Source: UMGS755 sp045652815 (GTDB lineage Bacteria > Bacillota > Clostridia > UBA1381 > UBA9506). From it: a stretch of DNA of 29,199 bases. The DNA lies in assembly GCA_045652815.1 (NCBI GenBank), contig JAZOLH010000040.1:1-29199 (forward strand), given 5' to 3'. Position 1 is the stretch's first letter. Each line of letters opens with the position of its first letter. The notes under the pieces were generated by a model, which was not told the origin of the DNA, did no database searches, and saw only the letters and a list, made by a program, of their open reading frames with translations. Shown here piece after piece: positions 5,815-14,602 of this stretch. The translations under genes were made by a program, and so were the position numbers.

Positions 5815-8601
5815 TTATGCCAGAGTTTCTGCACAACGACTGCACAGAGTGGGATGGTCAGCATCCTTACCAACGGTTTCAGAGAACATCCAGCAACGTT
5901 CACATTTTTCACCGTTTGCGGTAGCAACTTTAACTTTGATGCCGGTTTCGCCTTCTGCTGCATCAGCGGGCGCATCGGCGAGGGCACAAACTTTTGCACC
6001 GGATACGATGAAGTAAGTCGCCAGTTTGTCGCTATCTGCAGAGAGCAAATCGTAGAGCGCGCCATCAGCAAAGATGGTAACTTCTGCGCCCAGAGAGTGA
6101 CCGATGACTTTATCGGCACGAGCGGTTTCCAGAGCCTTGGAAACATCGCTGCGGACTGCCAAAATCTGTTCCCACTTAGCTTCCAGCGCTTCATCTTTTG
6201 CAGCTGCATCAACTTTAGGCATATCGTTTAAGAGAACGAATTCTGCTTTGTCGGCTGCGGCATGGGGCATATGTGCCCAGATTTCTTCGGTGGTGTAAGC
6301 CAGGATAGGAGCCATCAGGCGAACCAGCGCATCTAAGATGCGGAACATAACAGTCTGTGCGCTGCGGCGAGCCTGACTGTCTGCCTTTTCGCTGTAGAGA
6401 CGGTCTTTGATAACGTCTAAGTAGAAGTTACTCATATCAACAACGCAGAAGTTGTGGATTGCGTGGAACACACTATGGAATTCGTAGCTTCTGTAGCCTT
6501 CCAATGCCTTTTCAACCACTTTATTCAGTCTGCTCATTGCAAAACGGTCGATTTCGGGCATATCAGCAACGGCAATGCTATCGGTATCGGGGTTAAAGTC
6601 GTGAATGTTACCTAAGATGTAACGGGCGGTGTTACGAATCTTTCTGTAAGCTTCAGAAATCTGCTTTAAGATGTTCTTGGAGATGTGCATATCGGTCTTA
6701 TAGTCAGCCGATGCAACCCACAAACGCAGAACATCTGCACCGTAATCTTTAATGATATCCTGAGGGCTGATACCGTTACCCTTGGATTTAGACATTTTTT
6801 CACCGGATTCGTCAACAATCATACCGTGGGTGATAACGGTTTTATAAGGAGCTTCACCACGAGCGGCAATAGCAGTTAAGAGGGAGGACTGGAACCAACC
6901 ACGATACTGGTCGTTACCTTCTAAATACATATCAGCAGGGAAACGCAGACCTTCTTTAACTTCTAAAACGCCGGTATGGCTGGAGCCGGAGTCAAACCAA
7001 ACGTCCATAATATCTTTTTCTTTGGTGAAGTGGTCGTGACCACAAGCGGGACAAACGGTGCCGGCAGGCAGGATGTCTTCTGCCGCCATATCATACCAAG
7101 CGTTAGAGCCTTTTTCATTGAAAACAGCAGCAACTGCTTTGATGGTATCAGCATTAATCAGTTCCTTACCACACTCAGCACAGTAGAAGATGGGAATGGG
7201 CACGCCCCAAGTACGCTGACGGGAAATACACCAGTCGCTTCTATCCTGTACCATACCTGTGATACGGTCTTCGCCCCATTTGGGCAGCCAGGTAACGCCC
7301 TGAATCGCTTTAACAGCATCTTCTTTGATGGCATCCACGGATGCAAACCACTGTTCTGCTGCACGATACACGATGGGGTTGTGACAACGCCAGCAGTGGG
7401 GATACTGGTGGATGATTTCCTGAATCGCGTAAAGAGCATTCAGACCTGTTAATTTTTCAATGATTTTTTCATTGGATTTTTCGTAATAAAGACCTGCAAA
7501 TTCGCCTGCTTCTTCGTTTAAGTAACCCTTTTCATCAACGGGCACAACGATGGGAATGTCTTTATACTGCAGGCAAGCAATATAGTCTTCTAAACCGTGA
7601 CCGGGCGCTGTGTGAACGCAGCCTGTACCGGCATCCAGTGTTACGTGGTCGCCTAAGATGATAACAGAATCTCTGTCAACAAAGGGATGTGCGCAACGGA
7701 TGAGTTCCAGTTCTGCACCGGTGTAAGAGCAAATGGTCTTGTATTCTTTGCGACCGCCTGCTTCCATAACAGAACCAACCAGTTCATCAGCGATGATGAA
7801 GTATTCACCATCGGCTTCTACCAGATCGTAAGTGAATGCTTTGTTCAAGCAGATAGCCACGTTACCGGGCAGAGTCCATGTGGTGGTGGTCCAGATTAAG
7901 AAGTTAATCTTTTCTTTGGGGATGCCGCAGGCATCAAACACGCCATTATCTTCTCTAACAGCAAATTTAACGTAAATAGAATTAGTTTTATCTTCCTGAT
8001 ATTCAATTTCGGCTTCAGCCAGAGCGGTTTCACAATCGGGGCACCAGTAAATGGGTTTAAGGCCCTTGTAGATATAACCTTTTTCAGCCATTTTGCCGAA
8101 GATTTCAATCTGTTTTGCTTCAAATTTGGGGTCTAAGGTCAGGTAGGGATCTTCCCATTTACCCAGCGCGCCCAAACGTTTTAAAGAACCCATCTGCAGG
8201 TTAACATATTTCATCGCAAAGTCGCGGCACAGGTTACGGAAAGAAACTGTGTCAACTTCGTGACGGTTAATGCCAAGACTTGCAATGGCCTGACGTTCGA
8301 TGGGCAGACCATGGGTATCCCAACCGTGAATATAGGGGGCTTTAAAACCATCCATATTCTTAAAGCGGGTGATGATATCCTTTAAGGTTTTGTTCAGGGC
8401 GTGACCCATGTGCATATCGCCGTTTGCATACGGCGGTCCGTCATGGAGAATAAAGAGGGGTTTGCCCTCGTTGTTTTCCATGATTTTTTCGTACATTTTG
8501 TTTTCTTCCTGACGTTCCAAAATTTCGGGCTCTCTCTGGGGCAGGTTGCCTCGCATCGGGAACTCGGTTTTTGGCAGGTTCAGTGTTTCACTGTAATCCA
8601 T
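5815..8601 (-). CDS. ileS: Isoleucyl-tRNA synthetase
   Basis: Class I aminoacyl-tRNA synthetase that charges tRNA-Ile. The HIGH motif appears as HMGH in PPYANGDMHMGH (about residue 65), the CP1 editing domain follows, and the KMSKS loop is GEKMSKSKGN near residue 600. The C-terminus ends in a zinc-binding motif, CERCW...CSRC. These features and the N-terminus MDYSETLNLPKTEFPMRGN mark the usual bacterial type. I chose the ATG at 8601 (928 residues): the upstream ATG at 8613 directly touches the GAAAGG ribosome binding site, while the second is well spaced. Only about 36 bases separate it from divIVA, so there is no T-box here; it is expressed as part of the ylm-divIVA cluster. Confidence 0.97.
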   Translation of the reverse strand: MDYSETLNLPKTEFPMRGNLPQREPEILERQEENKMYEKIMENNEGKPLFILHDGPPYANGDMHMGHALNKTLKDIITRFKNMDGFKAPYIHGWDTHGLPIERQAIASLGINRHEVDTVSFRNLCRDFAMKYVNLQMGSLKRLGALGKWEDPYLTLDPKFEAKQIEIFGKMAEKGYIYKGLKPIYWCPDCETALAEAEIEYQEDKTNSIYVKFAVREDNGVFDACGIPKEKINFLIWTTTTWTLPGNVAICLNKAFTYDLVEADGEYFIIADELVGSVMEAGGRKEYKTICSYTGAELELIRCAHPFVDRDSVIILGDHVTLDAGTGCVHTAPGHGLEDYIACLQYKDIPIVVPVDEKGYLNEEAGEFAGLYYEKSNEKIIEKLTGLNALYAIQEIIHQYPHCWRCHNPIVYRAAEQWFASVDAIKEDAVKAIQGVTWLPKWGEDRITGMVQDRSDWCISRQRTWGVPIPIFYCAECGKELINADTIKAVAAVFNEKGSNAWYDMAAEDILPAGTVCPACGHDHFTKEKDIMDVWFDSGSSHTGVLEVKEGLRFPADMYLEGNDQYRGWFQSSLLTAIAARGEAPYKTVITHGMIVDESGEKMSKSKGNGISPQDIIKDYGADVLRLWVASADYKTDMHISKNILKQISEAYRKIRNTARYILGNIHDFNPDTDSIAVADMPEIDRFAMSRLNKVVEKALEGYRSYEFHSVFHAIHNFCVVDMSNFYLDVIKDRLYSEKADSQARRSAQTVMFRILDALVRLMAPILAYTTEEIWAHMPHAAADKAEFVLLNDMPKVDAAAKDEALEAKWEQILAVRSDVSKALETARADKVIGHSLGAEVTIFADGALYDLLSADSDKLATYFIVSGAKVCALADAPADAAEGETGIKVKVATANGEKCERCWMFSETVGKDADHPTLCSRCAETLA

Positions 8602-8637
8602 GTATGATTTCATCCTTTCTGGGTGTAACTGTCGTTT

Positions 8638-9510
8638 TTAAAGTTCGTTATCGGAAAAAACGTCGTATGCCTGCAGGTTATCCACATTGATTTCCACCGC
8701 ATCGCCATCTTTCTGGATGGTTTCTTTGGTTACGGAAAATGCGGGTGCTTCTTTTGCGGCTTCGGCTTCTGCCTGCGCTTCTTCTCTTTTACGTCTTAAA
8801 AGTTCTTCCACAACGGGATTGAGTTTGCGCTCCGGCTCATTAAACACCGCAGGGGTTTCCTCTGCCGGTGTAATCAGCTCGGGCTCACGCACCTTAACTT
8901 CTTCTTTAGCAGGTGCTTCGGCAGGTGCCGCTTTGGGCTCCTCTGTCACCAGCGGAAAATCAAACACCATGGTTTCGGCGCTAACGATTTCTTCTTCCGG
9001 CATGGGAGCAGGTGCTTCAGCAATGGGCTTGGGGATGGGCGCTGTGTCAAACTGGTTCACAGCAGGCTGTTCCGGCAAGTCTTCCAGCATCTGCATATAG
9101 GTGGAAAGCAGGGATGCCATTTTTGCCTTAAAGCTATTCATTTCTCTCTGCATAGCCAGATAATTCTTTTCTAAGTTAAGGATGGAGTGGTTAGCTTTAT
9201 CAACCACTTCTGCGGCGCGGCGCTCTGCATCTTTAATGATGGTTTCGGCACGCTCATAAGCATTCTGCTTAATGTCTTCCGCTGTACGCTGTGCCACCAA
9301 GATTGCATTCTGCATGGTTTCTTTCATGCCTTTGTAATCTTCAATGGTTTCGCTTAAAGACGCATTTCTGTCTTTTAGCTCTGCGTTTTCACGGTATAAT
9401 TTTTCATAGTCTGTTACAAGACCTTTCATGAATTCTTCCACTTCGTAGATATCATAACCACGGAAAGCCTTGGTAAACTCTTTGTTTTCAATATCAACCG
9501 GTGTCAGCAC
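8638..9510 (-). CDS. divIVA: DivIVA-domain cell division / polarity protein
   Basis: This 290-residue protein opens with the DivIVA lipid-binding motif (LTPVDIENKEFTKAFRGYDI, then EVEEFM), followed by a coiled coil to about residue 145. DivIVA binds negatively curved membrane at septa and poles and recruits division or cell-wall partners. The C-terminal half (about 150-290) is a low-complexity, Pro/Ala/Glu-rich tail longer than in B. subtilis DivIVA, probably a flexible adaptor region. The start is GTG with GGGGAGA upstream. The position between ylmH and ileS is the conserved Gram-positive order. Confidence 0.93.
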   Translation of the reverse strand: MLTPVDIENKEFTKAFRGYDIYEVEEFMKGLVTDYEKLYRENAELKDRNASLSETIEDYKGMKETMQNAILVAQRTAEDIKQNAYERAETIIKDAERRAAEVVDKANHSILNLEKNYLAMQREMNSFKAKMASLLSTYMQMLEDLPEQPAVNQFDTAPIPKPIAEAPAPMPEEEIVSAETMVFDFPLVTEEPKAAPAEAPAKEEVKVREPELITPAEETPAVFNEPERKLNPVVEELLRRKREEAQAEAEAAKEAPAFSVTKETIQKDGDAVEINVDNLQAYDVFSDNEL

Positions 9511-9525
9511 GTTAAATCTCCCCTT

Positions 9526-10269
9526 TTAAATATATTTTTTGAGAGTGACTCTCATTCTGCCTTTTTTGGTTTCGCCGCCGATTTCTAAAACCTCGGCTCG
9601 TCCGTGCCCCCGCACGCTGAGTACATCACCCTCATCTAAGGTGACAGAGCCCTTGGTGCAGACGCTATGGTTCACCGAAACCGCTTCGCGGCGGAGCATT
9701 TCATCGGCCGCAGAGCGCGAGGCGCCGGTTAAAAGACCCAGCACGCAATCCAGCCTGAGGGATGCAACCGTTCCCGAAATGGCCTTCCATTCCTTTGGCA
9801 AAATGGCAAGACTTTCGGGCTCTGCCTCGGAAAGTTTAATACGGGTTCTGCCTGCACGGGTGCACTCGAGCATCAAAAAATCTTTTGCGCTCTCTGTGGC
9901 AAACAGAACAGGGCCCGCCTCTTCCTTGGCAATATCGCCAATTAAATTTCGCTCAATGCCAAGACTCATCAGCGCACCTAAAATGTCCCTATGTCCCAAC
10001 GCCTCGCCTGAGGAAAGGCGCAGAGGAACAATGGGAAATTCAGCCCCATCGGGCTCTAAATAATCGGGGAAAAAGCCAACCATTTTCCGCTCTGCATCCT
10101 CATAGCCGCCCCAAAGCATATAGGGGCACCTAGGACGATAGTGCTGGGCAAACAGCCGCTGTTCCCTCGGGTCTAAAAAACGACTGAAGCAGGGCTTGTG
10201 ACCCCGCTCGGTGCTACGCTCTAAGTCTTCGAATCGAGACAAAAGCAGTTTTTCGTTAATTTGTGTCAT
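9526..10269 (-). CDS. ylmH: YlmH-type S4-domain RNA-binding protein
   Basis: This 247-residue protein matches YlmH: an N-terminal region with FLDPREQ (about 28-34) and a C-terminal S4 domain (about 175-245, ending VTLKKYI). YlmH is a cytoplasmic RNA-binding protein linked to division genes, and its homologues have been tied to ribosome-associated tRNA rescue. It starts 6 bases after the sepF stop with no obvious Shine-Dalgarno, so it is likely translated by coupling. In B. subtilis ylmG lies between sepF and ylmH; here it is absent. Confidence 0.9.
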   Translation of the reverse strand: MTQINEKLLLSRFEDLERSTERGHKPCFSRFLDPREQRLFAQHYRPRCPYMLWGGYEDAERKMVGFFPDYLEPDGAEFPIVPLRLSSGEALGHRDILGALMSLGIERNLIGDIAKEEAGPVLFATESAKDFLMLECTRAGRTRIKLSEAEPESLAILPKEWKAISGTVASLRLDCVLGLLTGASRSAADEMLRREAVSVNHSVCTKGSVTLDEGDVLSVRGHGRAEVLEIGGETKKGRMRVTLKKYI

Positions 10270-10275
10270 TATTAA

Positions 10276-10710
10276 TTAATAGCTGAAAGGAAAGCCGCCC
10301 TTGGTCAGTTCGTCTTTAAAATCGCCCATAATGCCTACGTTATAGGGTGCGATTAAGAAAATACCGTTAGCCACTTTCTGAATATCGCCATCTACACCGT
10401 ACACAACGCCGGACAGAAAGTCAACAACGCGGCGGGAAACTTCTTTATCCAGTTTTTCAAGGTTAATCACAACGGGTTTCTTTGCTTTTAAGTGATCTGC
10501 AATGTCGCGTGCATCTTCAAAAGTAGTCAGCTGGATCACAACCACTTTCAGCTGAGCAGAGGTGTGAATGTTCACAACTTTGCCGCGCTTACCTGCGGGG
10601 ATAATGGGTTCGTCTGCTTCTTTAGCGGGAGCAGGCGCCAGAAATTCTTCTTCCTCTTCGATGTCGTCAGCGATACCAATCCATTTCAGCATTTTGTTCA
10701 TTGTACTCAT
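10276..10710 (-). CDS. sepF: Cell division protein SepF
   Basis: This 144-residue protein has the SepF plan: a short N-terminal amphipathic helix that can anchor in the membrane (MLKWIGIADD), an acidic and Pro/Ala linker (18-40), and the SepF domain (about 55-140). SepF polymerises into rings, binds the FtsZ C-terminus and tethers the Z-ring to the membrane. The conserved stretch VVINLEKLDKEVSRRVVDFLSG is present in two adjoining parts at about 80-101. The ATG has GGGAGG 8 bases upstream. Confidence 0.95.
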   Translation of the reverse strand: MSTMNKMLKWIGIADDIEEEEEFLAPAPAKEADEPIIPAGKRGKVVNIHTSAQLKVVVIQLTTFEDARDIADHLKAKKPVVINLEKLDKEVSRRVVDFLSGVVYGVDGDIQKVANGIFLIAPYNVGIMGDFKDELTKGGFPFSY

Positions 10711-10758
10711 GTTTTTATCCTCCCTGATTTATCTTAAACTAAATTTTAAAAAACGTTT

Positions 10759-11436
10759 TTAGCGGAACAGCGCCGAGCCCACACGAATCAGTGTAGCGCC
10801 CTCACGGATGGCGGCGGGAAAATCACCGCTCATACCCATGGAGAGATGTTCCATTGTAAAGCCTTCGAAACTTTCGGCTTTGATGGTTTCGGAAAGGCTA
10901 CGCAGGCCCGCAAAGATTTCACGGATTTCCTTTTCTTCGGCAAGTAGCGGCGCCATGGTCATAAGACCGCGCACGCGCACGCCGGAGAGAGCGGACACGC
11001 TTTCGGAAAACCGCAGGGCTTCATCAGCACCTTTGCCTGATTTACTTTCCTCACCGGAAATGTTAAACTGCAGCAGAATGTCCTGCACCACGCCTTCTTT
11101 TTCGGCTCTTTCACTGATGGCTTCTGCCAGATGGACAGAATCTACAGAATGGATTAAGGACACTTTGCCCACAATGTATTTGACTTTGTTGGTCTGCAAA
11201 TGACCGATTAAGTGCCACGTGGGTCTATCCCCCAGCACTTCGTATTTATCCAAAAATGACTGGACGCGGTTTTCACCTAAATCAGTAACACCTGCGGCCA
11301 TAACTTCTGCCGCCGCCTGCGCGTCCACCGTTTTGGTGACGCCCACAAGACGAATGTCTTCTATCTTGCGACCGGCAGAGAGCGCCGCCAAGGTCATTTG
11401 CTCGCGAATGGATTCAATGTTAGAAGCAATACTCAT
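10759..11436 (-). CDS. ylmE: YggS/PLPHP family pyridoxal-phosphate homeostasis protein
   Basis: This 225-residue protein is a fold-type III PLP-binding protein of the YggS/PROSC family. The PLP lysine is K35 in LVGVTKTVDA. HLIGHLQTNK lies near 77-86, and the C-terminal SMGMSGDFPAAI...TLIRVGSALF motif binds the phosphate. These proteins buffer PLP and affect amino-acid and B6 balance rather than acting as racemases. It overlaps the upstream adaptor gene by 4 bases (ATGA) and precedes sepF, as ylmE does in B. subtilis. A B6 kinase gene is elsewhere in this window (22905-23762). Confidence 0.93.
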   Translation of the reverse strand: MSIASNIESIREQMTLAALSAGRKIEDIRLVGVTKTVDAQAAAEVMAAGVTDLGENRVQSFLDKYEVLGDRPTWHLIGHLQTNKVKYIVGKVSLIHSVDSVHLAEAISERAEKEGVVQDILLQFNISGEESKSGKGADEALRFSESVSALSGVRVRGLMTMAPLLAEEKEIREIFAGLRSLSETIKAESFEGFTMEHLSMGMSGDFPAAIREGATLIRVGSALFR

Positions 11437-12635
11437 CGCAGTTTTTTCCCCTCCTCATAACTGTCAGCGCTGACAACCACTTCGTCGTACAAGCGCAAGG
11501 GATTCTGCGCATCCGCAGAATTTACGATACAAGCATCCTCTGTGTTGTATAAAATCGTAACGGGAATAAATTTAAGCATATCTTCCCGACGAACATAAAC
11601 GCCCGTTACATCGTCCTTTGTGTGCAGGCTCTTCACGCTGACGCGATAGCCCTCAAAACGACGGAGCACAAAGTCAAGATTCACGGTGCGGCGTTTAAAC
11701 AAGGTGTCTAAATGGCGGTTGCCTTCCACGATAACGGTTTTTTCACCGTCCACCTCTTCAGAGATATGGAAGATGCTGACGGGAATCAAATCGCCGGATA
11801 AATCATAAAACCGCAGACGAACGGTATCGCCCACTTTTGCAGTTTCCAGTTCTTTTGCGGGCAGGTTCACCGCCACAAAATAACGGAAGTTCTGAACAAT
11901 TTTACAGGATGCAGAGCCCTCTTCTACCTCTTTGCGACCTTTTTCAAGCAAATCGTTTAAGGTCTCGGGCACCAGTTCTGTCATATTGTAGGGTGTAACG
12001 GTGGACTCAAGTCCATCAACCGCTGTGGAGAAAACACCGGATGAGGGTGCGGCAAGATAGGTGCTGGCTGTTCCCAACTGACTTTCTAAACTTGCCTTTT
12101 CTGCCTTTAAAGATTCCAGCAGACTGCCGCTTGTGTTACCCAAAATCTGTGCCTTCTTTTCGCAAAGAGACATAATGAGAATTTCGGTTTCACCTGCGCC
12201 AATCATATCGCCGGAGAGGCTTTGTTCAACCAGTTTGCCCGTTTGTTCTACAATTTTCTGCTCCAGACGGGTTTCATCGTTACCAAAAGAGGAAAGGTCC
12301 CCCTGATTTTTTTCTATCTGAACAATTTTTCTGTTAACCTGCTCTAATTTGTTTTTAACGCCTGTGTCAACCTTATCGCTGTAAATAGCAGCGATGGATT
12401 CGCCCAATGCCACACGGGCACCCTCCTGCACCAGCGGCTCAACATAGCCTGTGCTGGCAGGATCGATAACACTTTCGTATTTAATCATTAAGCCCTTTGT
12501 GTTAATCACATTTTCCAGCATATCGCTCTGCAGGGACTCGGTTTTAATCGAAGGACCGATGATGGAGCGAATGGTATAGATAAGCACCAAAAGGACAAAA
12601 ATCGGTATAAGTATGTTAATTTTTTGCTTCTTCAT
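11433..12635 (-). CDS. HlyD-like membrane adaptor protein
   Basis: This 400-residue protein has one N-terminal transmembrane segment (about 7-26) and an outside part. It carries a split biotinyl-lipoyl-like domain (GYVEPLVQEGARVALGESIA, about 63-82, and YLAAPSSGVFSTAVDGL later), a central helical hairpin (about 90-190) and beta-rich C-terminal domains. This is the layout of HlyD / membrane-fusion proteins. No ABC exporter is adjacent. In several Clostridia a similar protein leads the ylm cluster, so a cell-envelope role tied to division is possible but inferred. It starts at ATG behind TGGAG, and its 3' end overlaps ylmE by 4 bases. It is the first gene after the promoter at 12730-12758. Confidence 0.75.
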   Translation of the reverse strand: MKKQKINILIPIFVLLVLIYTIRSIIGPSIKTESLQSDMLENVINTKGLMIKYESVIDPASTGYVEPLVQEGARVALGESIAAIYSDKVDTGVKNKLEQVNRKIVQIEKNQGDLSSFGNDETRLEQKIVEQTGKLVEQSLSGDMIGAGETEILIMSLCEKKAQILGNTSGSLLESLKAEKASLESQLGTASTYLAAPSSGVFSTAVDGLESTVTPYNMTELVPETLNDLLEKGRKEVEEGSASCKIVQNFRYFVAVNLPAKELETAKVGDTVRLRFYDLSGDLIPVSIFHISEEVDGEKTVIVEGNRHLDTLFKRRTVNLDFVLRRFEGYRVSVKSLHTKDDVTGVYVRREDMLKFIPVTILYNTEDACIVNSADAQNPLRLYDEVVVSADSYEEGKKLR

Positions 12636-12729
12636 TTTCTTGCTCCATGTTTTGCAGAAAAATCCTCATCTCTGCAATTTTGCATAGATATATTTCTTAA
12701 AAATAGACATAAAGATACAATTATTTATT

Positions 12730-12758
12730 ATTGTATCACAATTTTTTTGTTTATGCAA
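12730..12758 (-). promoter_or_regulatory. Promoter of the HlyD-like/ylm-divIVA-ileS cluster
   Basis: On the minus strand, -35 TTGCAT (12753-12758), a 17-base spacer and -10 TACAAT (12730-12735). The -10 lies in one arm of an 8-base inverted repeat, GATACAAT/ATTGTATC (12714-12721 and 12730-12737). About 95 bases of AT-rich leader follow. Confidence 0.65.
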
Positions 12759-12851
12759 CGCCATATATAAAAAAGATGTAAATTTTTTGCGGTCACTTTT
12801 TTGAGTTTTTGATGTTTTTAATCCCTTTTTTGCTGTTTTTTCGCTCTAGGG

Positions 12852-12880
12852 TTGACAAATAAGCCATTTTCGTTTACAAT
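12852..12880 (+). promoter_or_regulatory. Promoter of citrate synthase
   Basis: -35 TTGACA (12852-12857), 17-base spacer, -10 TACAAT (12875-12880). Predicted transcription start is near 12887, which makes the most upstream in-frame start at 12883 unlikely. Confidence 0.75.
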
Positions 12881-12912
12881 GTTTGGTACATAGAATGAAA
12901 ATGGGTGATATT

Positions 12913-14268
12913 TTGGAAAACAGTAAGGTATTTTTAGAAGCGTTAGAATCCTTTCAGTCTTCCGTTTTGGAAAACGCGAAGATTGCCCCTGAATTTTATA
13001 ATAACTACAAGGTAAAACGCGGTCTCCGCAACTCCGACGGTACCGGCGTTTTAGCAGGTCTGACCACCATCGGTAACGTACACGGTTACATCGTATCTGA
13101 AGATGAAAAAGTGGCGGATGAAGGTCGTCTGCGCTATCGTGGTATCAACGTGTATGAAATCGTTGCCGCTTGTCAGGCAGAAGGTCGCCACGGTTATGAA
13201 GAAGTTTGCTATCTGATTTTGTTCGGTAAACTGCCCACAAAAGAAGAACTGGCATCCTTTAACGAACTGTTAGACTCCCTGCGCCCCCTGCCTTACGACT
13301 TCCGTGAAGACGTTATTATGCGTTGCCCCTCACCCAACATTATGAATAAATTAGCACGCGCGGTGCTGACCTCTTATTCTTACGATCCCGATCCCGACGG
13401 TATGGGGCTGTTAAACCTGATTCGTCAGTCTATGCTGCTGGTGGCCCGTGTGCCCACTATGGTGGCTTACGCTTATCAGGCAAAACTCCATTATTACGAT
13501 GGTAAGAGCCTGTATATCCACAATCCCCAGCCGGGACTTTCCACCGCTGAAAACTTTTTATATATGATTCGCCCCGATAACCAGTACACAGAACTGGAAG
13601 CCGAAGTGTTAGACCTTGCGCTGATTCTCCACGCAGAACACGGTGGCGGTAACAACTCCGCTTTCACCACCCGTGTGGTTTCTTCTTCCGGCAGTGATAC
13701 CTATTCCGCTATTGCGGCGGCGATTGGCTCGTTAAAAGGTCCCCGTCACGGTGGCGCAAACCAGAAAGTTATGGGTATGATTGATGACTTTAAGGCGAAC
13801 ATCGAAAACATCAACGATCCCGATCAGGTTGGCGCTTACATCGAAAAAACCCTGAAAAAAGAAACTTACGATGGCTCCGGTTTGGTTTATGGTATGGGTC
13901 ACGCGATTTACACCTTATCTGACCCCCGTGCCGTGATGCTGAAGCAGAAGGCTGAAGAACTGGCAAAAGCCAATGGTGCCGAGGAAGAATTCCGTCTCTA
14001 CACCTTGATTGAAGAACTGACCCCCGAAATTTTCGCCCGTGTTCGTGGTTCTAAGGTGATGTGTGCTAACGTTGACCTTTACTCCGGCTTTGTTTACAAA
14101 ATGCTGAACATTCCGCCGGAACTTTACACCCCCATGTTTGCCATCTCCCGTATGGCCGGCTGGTGTGCACACCGCATTGAAGAAGTGCTCTACGGTGGCA
14201 AGATTATCCGTCCTGCCTATAAGAGCATCAGCAAAAAGGTGGGATATACACCTATGGGCGACCGATAA
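12913..14268 (+). CDS. Citrate synthase (citrate/2-methylcitrate synthase family)
   Basis: Condenses acetyl-CoA with oxaloacetate to citrate, or propionyl-CoA for methylcitrate-type members. The catalytic residues are visible: the His in AEHGGGNNSAF (about H243), the His in GPRHGGAN (about H279) and the Asp in MGHAIYTLSDPR (about D337). The 451-residue length and the N-terminal block (KVKRGLRNSDGTGVLAGL) resemble the clostridial clade with an extended N-terminus. I prefer the TTG at 12913: GGTGAT stands just upstream at 12904-12909 and it leaves a leader of about 26 bases. ATG at 12901 or 12895 is possible. It is a single gene with its own promoter and terminator. No aconitase or isocitrate dehydrogenase is nearby, so a role in glutamate synthesis is inferred. 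Confidence 0.92.
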   Translation: MENSKVFLEALESFQSSVLENAKIAPEFYNNYKVKRGLRNSDGTGVLAGLTTIGNVHGYIVSEDEKVADEGRLRYRGINVYEIVAACQAEGRHGYEEVCYLILFGKLPTKEELASFNELLDSLRPLPYDFREDVIMRCPSPNIMNKLARAVLTSYSYDPDPDGMGLLNLIRQSMLLVARVPTMVAYAYQAKLHYYDGKSLYIHNPQPGLSTAENFLYMIRPDNQYTELEAEVLDLALILHAEHGGGNNSAFTTRVVSSSGSDTYSAIAAAIGSLKGPRHGGANQKVMGMIDDFKANIENINDPDQVGAYIEKTLKKETYDGSGLVYGMGHAIYTLSDPRAVMLKQKAEELAKANGAEEEFRLYTLIEELTPEIFARVRGSKVMCANVDLYSGFVYKMLNIPPELYTPMFAISRMAGWCAHRIEEVLYGGKIIRPAYKSISKKVGYTPMGDR

Positions 14269-14346
14269 AATCCGCGCAGAACACCCCGTGGCAAATGATC
14301 TCACTTTGAAAAACTCAAAATGGATTAAATATGTTTTCATAACGAA

Positions 14347-14375
14347 GAAACCCGCAAATGCGGGTTTCTTTTTTT
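14347..14375 (+). terminator. Terminator downstream of citrate synthase
   Basis: A 9-base stem (14347-14355 and 14360-14368) with loop AAAT is followed by seven T. An outer pair of 11-base arms, ACCCCGTGGCA (14283-14293) and TGCCACGGGGT (14378-14388), encloses it. Confidence 0.9.
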
Positions 14376-14390
14376 GATGCCACGGGGTTT

Positions 14391-14470
14391 TAAACGAACC
14401 TCACCTCTCGGCGTACGACAGTACGCCTTCGGACTCGGTCGGGCGCAAACGCCCTCCTTCGGTTCGTTTA
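14391..14470. repeat. Palindromic three-way-junction element, copy 1
   Basis: Outer arms TAAACGAACC (14391-14400) and GGTTCGTTTA (14461-14470) are perfect complements. Inside are two hairpins: GGCGTAC/GTACGCC (14410-14416, 14421-14427) and GGGCG/CGCCC (14441-14445, 14450-14454). A diverged, inverted copy lies at 14603-14670. It is non-coding and probably a REP-like intergenic repeat. Confidence 0.65.
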
Positions 14471-14533
14471 ATCTGCATCGGATTTTCTTCGGTCTTATGA
14501 TATGTTAATAACGGACAGGGGGTTGTTTTTTGC

Positions 14534-14557
14534 GGCGGGAGCAAGCCCCCGCCCTAC
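14534..14557. repeat. GC-rich intergenic hairpin with CCCCCGCCCTAC motif
   Basis: GGCGGG (14534-14539) pairs with CCCGCC (14548-14553). The 12-base motif CCCCCGCCCTAC (14546-14557) recurs at 20747-20758, also in non-coding sequence, which suggests a dispersed genomic repeat. Confidence 0.5.
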
Positions 14558-14602
14558 GATTTATTACTCGACCGACAAAAGGTCGTGGGAATTTTGGGCA
14601 GA

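Noticed and set aside
8614..8637. T-box riboswitch in front of ileS
   Set aside because: The gap to divIVA is only about 36 bases and holds no T-box sequence. ileS is internal to an operon here.
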